A stretch of DNA of 64,000 nt, taken from assembly GCA_017512985.1 (NCBI GenBank), contig JAFWEJ010000006.1, positions 97,980 to 161,979 on the forward strand. Direction: 5' to 3'. A model generated the notes under the pieces. That model saw nothing but the letters and a program-made list of their open reading frames with translations. It had not been told where the DNA came from and searched no databases. The first letter of the stretch is position 1. Each line of letters begins with the position of its first letter. Below, one piece after another: positions 53,476 through 60,499 of the stretch. Made by a program: the position numbers and the translations under genes. The stretch is from Clostridia bacterium. GTDB taxonomy: Bacteria; Bacillota; Clostridia; Christensenellales; Aristaeellaceae.

Positions 53476-55233
53476 TTATTTTGCAGGCTCCGCAGCTTTG
53501 GCTTCATATTCCGCCCGGATCGCCGCGATCTTTCCGCGGTAGTGGGCGATCATGAAGGTGACCAAAAGGATAATACTCAGAATCAGCTGAGGAACCAGTG
53601 TCTCCAGGTACGGATAGATGCCAAAGATCTGTACCACGTCGTTTTCCGGAATGCCGGTCACATACATTGTGACGTCAAATACATTGCCTTCCGCCAGCTC
53701 CTTGATACCGCTGCCCAGGAAGGAAACGCACATGACGGCCATCAGGATCGACGTGGCTGTGAAGAATATCTTGATCGGAAGCTTAATGGACAGTTTCGTA
53801 ATCGCCAGATAGACAAACACCAGGATCACAACACCGGCACCGAATCCGGCCCAGACCATACCGGCGTTTCCCTCCTGCAGCATCGGCTGGTAGAACAGCA
53901 CGACCTCAGCGCCTTCACGGAACACGGAAAGGAATGCGGTAAAGGCCAGCGCGAAAGCGGAATTCCGTTCCACGCCGCTCTGCACCCGGCTGTCAATATA
54001 CCGGGTCCAGGAGGCGGCTTCCGCCTTGGAGATCATCCAGTTACTGACATAGAACAGGACGCAGACCGCGATGAGCGCGGTGATTCCTTCAATAACCTCC
54101 TGGGCCATGCCGGCGCCGGCAACAGCCTGCTTGGCGAAATAGAGCACCGCGGCGGCAACAAAGCTCGCGACAATACCCAGAATTGCGCCGATGTAGACAT
54201 TCTTCAGGTTCTTTGCATTGCCGCTCTTAACCAGGTAAGCGATGATCGCTGCGATGACCAGGATCGCTTCCAGACCCTCCCGGACGATGATGCCGAAGGC
54301 ACCGAGGAAGGTCAGCCAGCGGGGATCGCTCTGCTTTTCCTCAACAGCGGTTTCTTCGGAAGCTTCCGCTGCCGCTTCTGCAGCCTTCGCTTCTTCATTC
54401 TTCGCATCGATTACCTGTGCTTTGCCGTTGAGCAGCGTTTTCAGTGCCTTGGTCTCCCGTTTGAATTTCTTGGATTCAAACTTTTCGGAGCCGCGTTCAG
54501 CCATGGTTTTGACTGTGGTGAACTGCTCATCCACCGCTTCGCGTTCCGTCAGTCCAAGGACGTTGTAGATCTCCTGGGAGAAACCGGAAGCTTCATATAC
54601 TGTATAGAAGGCGGTGTTTACATTGTCCGCCGCCGCCTCAAAATCCCGGCCGTTATAGCCGGTGCTGGCGGTGTTCAGCAATTCTTCCATTGCTTCTGCT
54701 GCAGCGGACCAGCTGGCATAATGGGCTTTCGCGTTCGGATCGCCCGCCAGTTCCGGCCAGGGCTCGCTTTCCAGCTGCTCCCCGTGGAGCCAGTAGGTCA
54801 TTTCACTGTTCGGCTCACCGTCCTTGGCGGCCAGCTTGTTGGCGTCTGTCCGGATCATGGTTTTGAGCTTGACCAGTTCCGTGCGGACTTCTTTCTGTAT
54901 CTCAATATCTTCATTGGATTTCCGGACCGCGGCTTTGCATGTCGAAAACTGCAGTTCCACCGCGTTCTTTCTCGGTCCGGAAATATAGGTCAGGGTCTGG
55001 CGCTCAAAGCCGGTGATCTCATAAATCTGAAAATAAGCGTCGCTGACGTTTTGATAAGCGCCGGTCATGTTGCCTTCCAGATAGTATTCAAAAGCCTGGT
55101 CGGCCAGTTTATCGATCTCGGTAGCCGCGTTTGCCCACCGGGTTCCCGCTTCCTCACCCAGCGCCGACAGACACTGCGCTGCCAGCAGCATGATCAGTAG
55201 CAGGCACAGTACCGGACGTTTGATTTTTCTCAC
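53476..55233 (-). CDS. fetM: FTR1-family iron permease with long N-terminal extracytoplasmic domain
   Basis: 585 residues from a GTG start behind AAAGGATGATG (an upstream ATG at 55275 falls within a regulatory repeat and lacks a ribosome-binding site). Signal peptide, then a helical extracytoplasmic domain of about 290 residues with two repeats resembling imelysin/EfeO-like regions (QAFEYYLEGNMTGAYQNVSDAYFQIYEITGFE twice). The FTR1 membrane domain carries both iron motifs REGLE and REGAE. It is the first gene of a nine-gene operon with two operator-like repeats upstream. Confidence 0.92.
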   Translation of the reverse strand: MRKIKRPVLCLLLIMLLAAQCLSALGEEAGTRWANAATEIDKLADQAFEYYLEGNMTGAYQNVSDAYFQIYEITGFERQTLTYISGPRKNAVELQFSTCKAAVRKSNEDIEIQKEVRTELVKLKTMIRTDANKLAAKDGEPNSEMTYWLHGEQLESEPWPELAGDPNAKAHYASWSAAAEAMEELLNTASTGYNGRDFEAAADNVNTAFYTVYEASGFSQEIYNVLGLTEREAVDEQFTTVKTMAERGSEKFESKKFKRETKALKTLLNGKAQVIDAKNEEAKAAEAAAEASEETAVEEKQSDPRWLTFLGAFGIIVREGLEAILVIAAIIAYLVKSGNAKNLKNVYIGAILGIVASFVAAAVLYFAKQAVAGAGMAQEVIEGITALIAVCVLFYVSNWMISKAEAASWTRYIDSRVQSGVERNSAFALAFTAFLSVFREGAEVVLFYQPMLQEGNAGMVWAGFGAGVVILVFVYLAITKLSIKLPIKIFFTATSILMAVMCVSFLGSGIKELAEGNVFDVTMYVTGIPENDVVQIFGIYPYLETLVPQLILSIILLVTFMIAHYRGKIAAIRAEYEAKAAEPAK

Positions 55234-55264
55234 GATGCAGTCATCATCCTTTCCTGCTTTTGCC

Positions 55265-55280
55265 GTTAGAAACATCTAAC
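55265..55280 (-). promoter_or_regulatory. DtxR-type operator (1), upstream of FTR1
   Basis: GTTAG-N6-CTAAC (AAACAT centre), perfectly symmetric 5-bp arms, 32 bp before the FTR1 start. TTAG-N6-CTAA is the half-site spacing contained in the DtxR/IdeR consensus TTAGGTTAGSCTAACCTAA. Confidence 0.7.
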
Positions 55281-55292
55281 CAGCGGAGATAT

Positions 55293-55308
55293 ATTAGCAC
55301 AAACTAAC
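55293..55308 (-). promoter_or_regulatory. DtxR-type operator (2), upstream of FTR1
   Basis: ATTAG-N6-CTAAC; 13 of 19 positions match the DtxR/IdeR consensus when extended. It is separated from operator 1 by 12 bp, so two dimers could bind on the FTR1 promoter side. Confidence 0.65.
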
Positions 55309-55379
55309 CAAACGCGCTTGCCTGATATTGACCAAAATAGAAGATAATACACCGATAACAATTTCGGCTCAAAATGGGA

Positions 55380-55408
55380 TTGATTTGAAAGTTAGTTAGT
55401 GCTAATAT
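55380..55408 (+). promoter_or_regulatory. AraC-gene promoter overlapped by DtxR-type operator (3)
   Basis: TTGATT (55380-55385), 17-nt spacer, TAATAT (55403-55408). The operator GTTAG-N6-CTAAT (55391-55406) covers the spacer and -10 box, a clear repressor position. Confidence 0.75.
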
Positions 55409-55443
55409 AAATGAGCTTTAATAGCAAAAGGAGGCAATGCAGA

Positions 55444-55818
55444 ATGACAGATACGCCGAGGATCACCGCCGGTAAACGTCTTGCCCGCCAGGCAGGGTAT
55501 TTCATTCGGGAACACAGCGAACAGAAGTTTTCGCTGGAAGAGATCGCCGGCGCGCTCTTTGTGAACGGGAATTATCTCTCCCGGGTCTTCAAGCGGGAGA
55601 CCGGGCACACCCTGCTGTGGTACCACAACACAGTCCGCTGTGAAAAAGCCAAGAAGCTGCTTTCCGAATCAGATCTGTCCGTTTCGGAGATCAGCGAAGC
55701 CGTAGGGTTCGTTTCCCCGGCGCATTTTTCCCACATTTTCCGAAAGATGACAGGCACTGCGCCAAGCACATGGCGCGAACATCCGGGAGACTATTTAAAG
55801 GAAACTGATCCGAAATAA
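55444..55818 (+). CDS. AraC-family transcriptional regulator, DNA-binding domain only
   Basis: 124 residues from the ATG behind AGGAGG. It consists of an AraC-type double HTH (FSLEEIAGALFVNGNYLSRVFKRETGHT and LSVSEISEAVGFVSPAHFSHIFRKMTG) with a short N-terminal helix and no ligand domain. It lies divergent to FTR1 and is preceded by operator 3, so it is probably iron-controlled and may activate genes of the same island. A terminator follows directly. Confidence 0.9.
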   Translation: MTDTPRITAGKRLARQAGYFIREHSEQKFSLEEIAGALFVNGNYLSRVFKRETGHTLLWYHNTVRCEKAKKLLSESDLSVSEISEAVGFVSPAHFSHIFRKMTGTAPSTWREHPGDYLKETDPK

Positions 55819-55839
55819 ACTGCATACCGAACAGCCTGT

Positions 55840-55867
55840 GCTGATCCGTACCGGATCAGCTTTTTTT
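55840..55867 (+). terminator. Intrinsic terminator of the AraC gene
   Basis: 9-bp stem GCTGATCCG / CGGATCAGC, 3-nt loop, T7 tract. Confidence 0.94.
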
Positions 55868-55933
55868 GATTGTACGGTTATTCGAAGCCATGCGAAAAAG
55901 CTTGCCTGATATTGGCCTGTTTCAAAAAAATGG

Positions 55934-55963
55934 TTGACAAGCGATATCCAGACATGGTATCTT
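55934..55963 (+). promoter_or_regulatory. Promoter of the DUF3793 / ZinT-like operon
   Basis: TTGACA, 18-nt spacer, TATCTT. Transcription would start at about 55970, at the edge of operator 4. Confidence 0.85.
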
Positions 55964-55970
55964 TCCAGAC

Positions 55971-55986
55971 GTTAGCTACAACTAAC
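55971..55986 (+). promoter_or_regulatory. DtxR-type operator (4), at the transcription start
   Basis: GTTAG-CTACAA-CTAAC, perfect arms. It lies immediately downstream of the -10 box, blocking the start site when occupied. Confidence 0.75.
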
Positions 55987-56046
55987 ACAAATCCGCGCTT
56001 TATACATTATTATTATGAACGATGCGGATTTTATTATGAATCATGG

Positions 56047-56062
56047 GTTAGATAAAACTAAT
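56047..56062 (+). promoter_or_regulatory. DtxR-type operator (5), in the leader of the DUF3793 gene
   Basis: GTTAG-ATAAAA-CTAAT, 16 bp before the GTG start. The first 15 nt are identical to operator 7 at 58941. Confidence 0.65.
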
Positions 56063-56077
56063 TAAAAGGAGAACCGC

Positions 56078-56626
56078 GTGTCCAACGAATTGCTGATCCG
56101 CTGCTGCGCGCCGACGATGGCCAGCCTGAAGACGGGCAATATGTTCAACTGTCCTTTTGACAGCAGGGAAGAGATGACTGCCGATCTGCGCAGGCTGAAC
56201 CGGACACTGAGCAGAAAGGGTCTACGCATTATTCCCCTGAGATGGAGCGATGACTGTGCGCTGCTTTACCTGTACCGGCCCAAGATGCTGGAAAAAGATC
56301 TGCGGAACGATCTGGCCGCACAGCTTCTGGCGGAATGCGGCTACTCCTGTGGCAATCCGAACGGCTGCATCGCACAATTGATTACCCGCCTTCGCGGTTG
56401 CCGGGATTTTCCGCATGAGGTGGGCCTGTTCCTGGGATATCCGCCTGCGGATGTGGACGGATTCATGCACCGGAAGCAGGCCTGCAAACTATCCGGGATC
56501 TGGAAGGTGTATGACGACGTGGAAGCCGCGGAAAAGAGCTTCGCCCGGTGCAGGCGCTGCACGGAGGTATACCTTCGCCGCTTCGCGGAAGGATTTCCGC
56601 TCGAACGGCTGGCTGTGGCGCAGTAA
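56078..56626 (+). CDS. DUF3793 family protein
   Basis: 182 residues from a GTG start behind AAAAGGAG. The conserved start CCAPTMASLKTGNMFNC is diagnostic of DUF3793, followed by LRIIPLRWSDDCALLYLYRP and HEVGLFLGYPPADVDGF. A later segment, CRRCTEVYLRR, keeps a CxxC. The family is typically iron-regulated in Clostridia and found near ferrous iron or flavodoxin genes; its biochemical role is unknown. It is controlled by operators 4 and 5 here. Confidence 0.85.
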   Translation: MSNELLIRCCAPTMASLKTGNMFNCPFDSREEMTADLRRLNRTLSRKGLRIIPLRWSDDCALLYLYRPKMLEKDLRNDLAAQLLAECGYSCGNPNGCIAQLITRLRGCRDFPHEVGLFLGYPPADVDGFMHRKQACKLSGIWKVYDDVEAAEKSFARCRRCTEVYLRRFAEGFPLERLAVAQ

Positions 56627-56688
56627 ACTGCTGTTCATGTTTCCGGAAGGAAATGGAATAGACCAAAAATGAAAGGATGGTTCCCCAA

Positions 56689-57417
56689 ATGAAAACGATC
56701 ACAAAGAAACTGGTTCCCTTAATGCTTGTTCTGGCCCTGCTGGTTTCCTGCAGTGCATTCGGAATGGCGGAAGCAACAGATGAAGCTGCAGAAGCCGCGG
56801 CGCTGCTGGAAAATATCAAAGGTACCTATGAACCCCTGTTCCCGGTTATCACCAAACCGGAATACGACCAGATCTGGCTGGATCCCTGCAATGCCGCGAT
56901 GGGCGAGGAAGCCGGCCCGGCGGCTGCGGAGATGCTGAAAGCTGCATGCAACGGCACGATTTACGGACAGGATGCGATCGACGCCTACGGAGACGGTTCC
57001 AATGGCGTACAGTTTGACTGCCTGTTCATCAACGGCGTTTCCAAGATTACATTTGACGGCACAGTCATCAGCGGCGCTGACGAGAACGGAAACCAGGTTT
57101 TCAACCATGAATATACGTATGTCAGCAAGCTGCTTCTGGCCGGAATGATGGAAGGATATCTCTATGAAACGGCTGACGAGGACGCAGGCGAATTCAAGTA
57201 CTTTTATATGATGCCTGATACGCCCGCCACCACCTACCATCTGGAATTCCGCTACGGCAGCAATGTGGACGACCTGGCCAAATATAACGAAGGCCCCTAT
57301 GCTTACTGGCTGGCGGCCGCTTTCCCGGTGGACGCCGACGAAGAAATGATCAAAAACGTGATCACACTCTTCTGCGAGGAAAACCTGGCGGAAGAACAGG
57401 CGGAAGACGCCGCTTAA
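56689..57417 (+). CDS. ZinT-like metal-binding lipoprotein (candidate)
   Basis: 242 residues; the second of two near ATGs gives correct spacing from AAAGGATG. The signal peptide contains the lipobox L-V-S-C (C21), unlike the other binding proteins in the window. The mature part has EYTYVSKLLLAGMMEGYLYE, FKYFYMMPDTPATTYHLEFRYGSNVDDL and GPYAYWLAAAFPVDADEEMIKNVI, which resembles the C-terminal half of ZinT/YodA (HFHIFMGNDS...YPYQLSSEEVVEEM). ZinT proteins buffer zinc or cadmium outside the membrane. The resemblance was made by eye, so metal and family are tentative. It is co-transcribed with DUF3793 and followed by a terminator-like hairpin. Confidence 0.6.
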   Translation: MKTITKKLVPLMLVLALLVSCSAFGMAEATDEAAEAAALLENIKGTYEPLFPVITKPEYDQIWLDPCNAAMGEEAGPAAAEMLKAACNGTIYGQDAIDAYGDGSNGVQFDCLFINGVSKITFDGTVISGADENGNQVFNHEYTYVSKLLLAGMMEGYLYETADEDAGEFKYFYMMPDTPATTYHLEFRYGSNVDDLAKYNEGPYAYWLAAAFPVDADEEMIKNVITLFCEENLAEEQAEDAA

Positions 57418-57493
57418 TGACGATATCAGCCGGGTCGGGCAGCCCGGATGATATACCAGAGGACTGACCTCCTATGGACTTACCTCCAAAGGG

Positions 57494-57528
57494 GCGGGAT
57501 GCCGAAGCGTACCGGCATCCCGCTTTCT
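57494..57528 (+). terminator. Terminator-like hairpin between the ZinT-like gene and the dtxR-like gene
   Basis: 11-bp stem GCGGGATGCCG / CGGCATCCCGC, loop of 8 nt, then TTTCT. The weak T-tract may allow read-through into the repressor gene 42 nt later. Confidence 0.7.
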
Positions 57529-57569
57529 GCAGAACGATACGCGTTTCCCTGCCGGCAAGGAGGCTCATG

Positions 57570-57944
57570 ATGACGATCCATGAATCAGCTGAAAACTATC
57601 TGAAGCAGATCCTGATCCTGCTGGAGAGAAAAGGCTATGCCCGGTCTGTCGATATCGCGGCAGGACTGAATGTGACCAAGGGTTCCGTCAGTATTGCCAT
57701 GCAGAAGCTCCGAAAGAACGGCTATATCAACATGGGTTCGGACAACCTGATCTCCCTGACGGACAAAGGATACGTGATCGCAAAGAAGATCCATGACCGC
57801 CATCGGACACTGACCAGGTTCCTGATCCGGCTGGGCGTTCCGGAAAAGATTGCCGGGGAGGACGCCTGCAAGATCGAACACGATCTGTCAGATGAGTCCT
57901 ATACAGCTATCTGCAGACAGATTAAGGAAGACGGAGGACTGTGA
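57570..57944 (+). CDS. DtxR/MntR-family metal-dependent repressor
   Basis: 124 residues; of two adjacent ATGs the second has correct spacing from AAGGAGG. N-terminal winged HTH (ARSVDIAAGLNVTKGSVSIAMQKLRKNGYI) and dimerisation/metal domain. Likely metal ligands: H78 and C100-x2-E103-H104 (ACKIEHDLS). This matches the Cys-containing ancillary/primary site of iron-sensing DtxR/IdeR (C102, E105, H106) and differs from MntR, which has Glu there. The residue equivalent to DtxR M10 / MntR D8 is N9. It lacks the C-terminal SH3 domain, so it has MntR-like length with an IdeR-like site. Candidate reader of the GTTAG-N6-CTAAC sites. Confidence 0.9.
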   Translation: MTIHESAENYLKQILILLERKGYARSVDIAAGLNVTKGSVSIAMQKLRKNGYINMGSDNLISLTDKGYVIAKKIHDRHRTLTRFLIRLGVPEKIAGEDACKIEHDLSDESYTAICRQIKEDGGL

Positions 57945-57947
57945 CAA

Positions 57948-58574
57948 ATGGGACTGTTAAATAATTTTGTCAGTCAGACCCGAAAACCGGAAGGCTTTCT
58001 GGGAAAGATGATGCTGAAGGGAATGAATTCCGGGCATGCGCAAATGGCGGACTGGGGGCTTTCCCATCTGCCGGTCATTCATCCGGAAGAGATCACGGAT
58101 CTTGGATGCGGCGGCGGACGGAACGCCGGACAACTTCTGGACAGGTATTCCGGTGCGAATGTCACAGCTGTCGATTATTCTGAGTTATCGGTAGAGAAGG
58201 CCAAGGAGTTCAATCAAAAGGCAATATCTTCCGGACGGTGTACAGTACAGCAGGGCGACGTTTCAGCACTGGATCTTCCATCCGGGCAATACGATCTTGC
58301 TACGGCTTACGAAACGATCTATTTCTGGCCGGGACTGGAAAAGTGTTTCGCGCAGGTATACAGGGTCTTGAAACCGGGTGGGTACTTCCTCATCTGCAAC
58401 GAGTCTGACGGAACGGATAAAACAGGCCTGAAATTCGAGAACATCATAGACGGAATGAAGGTGTATACGGCCGATCAGATCGGAAAGGCGCTGAAAACAG
58501 CAGGTTTTTCCGATATCGTGACAGATCATCATGCTTCAAAGCCCTGGATTGCGGTACTGGCGAAGAAACCGTAA
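57948..58574 (+). CDS. Class I SAM-dependent methyltransferase
   Basis: 208 residues starting 3 nt after the repressor stop, so co-transcribed with it. Rossmann-type motifs: ITDLGCGGGRNAGQLL (SAM-binding motif I), AVDYSELSVEKAKEF (acidic loop), GDVSALDLPSGQYDL, and VLKPGGYFLI. Substrate not predictable. An intrinsic terminator follows. Confidence 0.9.
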   Translation: MGLLNNFVSQTRKPEGFLGKMMLKGMNSGHAQMADWGLSHLPVIHPEEITDLGCGGGRNAGQLLDRYSGANVTAVDYSELSVEKAKEFNQKAISSGRCTVQQGDVSALDLPSGQYDLATAYETIYFWPGLEKCFAQVYRVLKPGGYFLICNESDGTDKTGLKFENIIDGMKVYTADQIGKALKTAGFSDIVTDHHASKPWIAVLAKKP

Positions 58575-58601
58575 GGAAAATGCGGATTCCGGGATATAAA
58601 G

Positions 58602-58625
58602 ACTGCCGTGACTGCGGCAGTTTTT
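58602..58625 (+). terminator. Intrinsic terminator after the methyltransferase gene
   Basis: 7-bp stem ACTGCCG / CGGCAGT, 6-nt loop, T5 tract. Confidence 0.88.
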
Positions 58626-58654
58626 GTCTGCTATTGACTACAGAAAAAGAAAGC

Positions 58655-58682
58655 TTGCGTTCTGCGCATATTGGAATATAAT
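58655..58682 (+). promoter_or_regulatory. Promoter of the excisionase-like HTH gene
   Basis: TTGCGT, 16-nt spacer, exact TATAAT, with the next palindrome at the expected transcription start. Confidence 0.75.
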
Positions 58683-58689
58683 ACAGTAG

Positions 58690-58707
58690 TAAGTTATAGC
58701 TAACTTA
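58690..58707 (+). promoter_or_regulatory. DtxR-type operator variant (6)
   Basis: TAAGTTA-TAGC-TAACTTA, a perfect 7-bp inverted repeat. It keeps the GTTA/TAAC arms but with a 4-nt instead of 8-nt gap between them, so it is a variant rather than an exact copy of the other sites. Located at the expected +1. Confidence 0.55.
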
Positions 58708-58725
58708 TGGATCGGAGGCGGGAAA

Positions 58726-58920
58726 ATGAAGGGTTATCTGTCCGTGAAGGAAGTCGCCCGGAAATGGAAAGTATCCGGACGCTGGGTCAATCAGTACATC
58801 CAGGAAGGAAGGGTGCCGGGAGCAGAACGTTTCGGGAGATCCTGGGCGATCCCGGAAGGTGTTGAAAAACCGGAAAGGCAAAGGCCCGGCGCGAAAAAGA
58901 GGATTCAGGCGGACGGATAG
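58726..58920 (+). CDS. Small HTH (excisionase/MerR-like helix-turn-helix) protein
   Basis: 64 residues behind GGAGGCGGG. A single winged-helix HTH_17-type domain (YLSVKEVARKWKVSGRWVNQYIQEGRVPGAERFGRSWAIP) with a basic tail. Such small proteins act as DNA-binding accessory factors. No integrase or phage gene is nearby, so excision is unlikely here. Preceded by operator variant 6, so possibly a second-tier regulator of the iron island. Confidence 0.85.
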   Translation: MKGYLSVKEVARKWKVSGRWVNQYIQEGRVPGAERFGRSWAIPEGVEKPERQRPGAKKRIQADG

Positions 58921-58940
58921 GCCTTCTTTTTTAAACAGAG

Positions 58941-58956
58941 GTTAGATAAAACTAAC
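58941..58956 (+). promoter_or_regulatory. DtxR-type operator (7), upstream of the ATC-hydrolase-like gene
   Basis: GTTAG-ATAAAA-CTAAC, perfect arms, 18 bp before the ATG; the first 15 nt are identical to operator 5. Confidence 0.7.
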
Positions 58957-58973
58957 ATAGAAAGGAAACAGCA

Positions 58974-59609
58974 ATGAAATCCTATACGCCCGAGAAACTG
59001 GTCGCGATCAGCCGATATCGGAACTATTTTCCAACGCTGCCGGCGGAGATCCGTCAGGATGTTTATCGACGGATGAGGCAGCTGCTGCTGGAAGAACAGC
59101 AGTACTGCGATAAAGGGAATTACAAGCATATTGCCCAGATCCTGACATCCATCGCGCTGTACCGGTCGCTGCAGGCCCATGGCAGAACGGAGGAAGAAGT
59201 CTATGAGACCGTTTCCACGGAGATGTGGAAAGCCCTGACGCCGGATACCTATCAGAAGCTGGCCCGGAAGTCCTGGTTCCTCCCGGCGATGAAAAAGATC
59301 CTGCCTTTCGGGTTCCGCCACGGATCCGGTGCGGGATGGAAATACGAATGGCATCTGGACGAAGATCCCAAAGACCGGTTCCATTTTGAATGCCGGGAAT
59401 GCGTTTACTGGCATATTTTCAAAGAACAGGGGCTGATGAAACTGGGGGCGATGTTCTGCCATTCGGATATCATTAATTTCGGGAACCTGCCTTATACGGA
59501 TTTCAGGCGCAGCAAGACGCTGTGCCAGGGCGGGGACTGCTGCGATTTTGATTTTGTCAGACACAGTACAGACGCAGGCGACGGATGGGAACGAACCAAA
59601 AGCATATAG
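58974..59609 (+). CDS. L-2-amino-thiazoline-4-carboxylate hydrolase-like protein (1)
   Basis: 211 residues behind AGAAAGGAAA. Helical N-terminal half and a C-terminal region (RFHFECRECVYWHIFKEQGLMKLGAMFCHSDIINFGNL, then CQGGDCCDFDF) characteristic of the ATC-hydrolase family, whose founding members open a thiazoline ring to form S-carbamoyl-cysteine or cysteine precursors. Cys-rich end with GDxCxD motif conserved in the second copy at 62893. True substrate of this copy is unknown. It heads a run of five or more closely spaced genes. Confidence 0.78.
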   Translation: MKSYTPEKLVAISRYRNYFPTLPAEIRQDVYRRMRQLLLEEQQYCDKGNYKHIAQILTSIALYRSLQAHGRTEEEVYETVSTEMWKALTPDTYQKLARKSWFLPAMKKILPFGFRHGSGAGWKYEWHLDEDPKDRFHFECRECVYWHIFKEQGLMKLGAMFCHSDIINFGNLPYTDFRRSKTLCQGGDCCDFDFVRHSTDAGDGWERTKSI

Positions 59610-59626
59610 GAAACGAGGCGGTAACA

Positions 59627-60487
59627 ATGTCCAGGAAAGACACGGAACACCAGCGGAAATCCATGAGCAGGATTTACCGGGGAACACAAATTTTCAAGCC
59701 ACTGAATACGGGCCGGATTGACGAACATGTCAGCTGCGTGCGGGAATGGGTCGCCAATATCTTCTTTTACACAAAAGATGATGTGACGATCATGATCGAC
59801 GCAGGCTACAACTATGGGCGCCTGAAGGAGAAGATGGGCTGGCTCGATATTGATCCGGATGATATTCATCACATCCTGATTACCCACCAGGATACTGATC
59901 ATGTCGGAGCCCTGGAACCGGACAGCGAACAGTTGTTCAAAGACGCCACGGTCTACCTCAGTGAGATCGAGAACAGATACATTACGGGCGAGAAACGCCG
60001 GAAGGTGATCCACAGCCTGTACAAGCTGCCCGTGGTCAAAATGAACAATGAACGCAGGCTGCTGAAAGACGGGCAGATCCTGGATATCGAGGGAATCAAG
60101 GTTGAATGCATCCTGGTTCCGGGACATACCTGGGGCCATATGGTCTATCTGATCGACGACCGATATCTTTTTACCGGGGATACGATCTGGTTCGGCGCGG
60201 ACGGAGGCTACAGCTTTATCGCTATGCTGGCGGAAAGCAACAAACTGTCTGTCCAAAGCCTGGAGAAGCTGGAAGCGAACCTGCGGGCAAGGAAGCGGAA
60301 AATTGCCGTGATCACAGGCCATACCGGCTGGTCGGACAACCTGGATTTTGTGTTCGCCCACAGGGACAAACTTTGCTCACGGCTGCACAAACGCATTCCG
60401 GATCCGGACGCGCCGTACGACGGATATGATGAAACGGATGATACGGAAGAGAAAGCCCGGACAGTATTGCTGAAAAAGAAAAAGTGA
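59627..60487 (+). CDS. MBL-fold metallohydrolase with flavodiiron-like metal motif
   Basis: 286 residues; start chosen at the ATG behind ACGAGG. The metallo-beta-lactamase fold shows T-H87-Q-D89-T-D91-H92 (the usual HxHxDH motif has Asp instead of the second His), then GHTWGH, FTGDT and GHTGWSD. An acidic residue at this point is known from di-iron flavodiiron-type centres (HxExDH). No flavodoxin domain is attached. A Zn- or Fe-dependent hydrolase or oxidoreductase is possible. It follows ATC-hydrolase copy 1 by 17 nt. Confidence 0.85.
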   Translation: MSRKDTEHQRKSMSRIYRGTQIFKPLNTGRIDEHVSCVREWVANIFFYTKDDVTIMIDAGYNYGRLKEKMGWLDIDPDDIHHILITHQDTDHVGALEPDSEQLFKDATVYLSEIENRYITGEKRRKVIHSLYKLPVVKMNNERRLLKDGQILDIEGIKVECILVPGHTWGHMVYLIDDRYLFTGDTIWFGADGGYSFIAMLAESNKLSVQSLEKLEANLRARKRKIAVITGHTGWSDNLDFVFAHRDKLCSRLHKRIPDPDAPYDGYDETDDTEEKARTVLLKKKK

Positions 60488-60499
60488 GGAGATTTGACC

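Noticed and set aside
55870-56055. Open frame of 61 codons between the AraC terminator and the DUF3793 gene
   Set aside because: It spans a TTGACA/TATCTT promoter and two operator palindromes, has no ribosome-binding site and an amino-acid composition unlike a real protein.
58726-58920. Excisionase-like HTH taken as a sign of a prophage or integrative element
   Set aside because: No integrase, attachment repeats or other phage genes nearby; base composition resembles neighbours.
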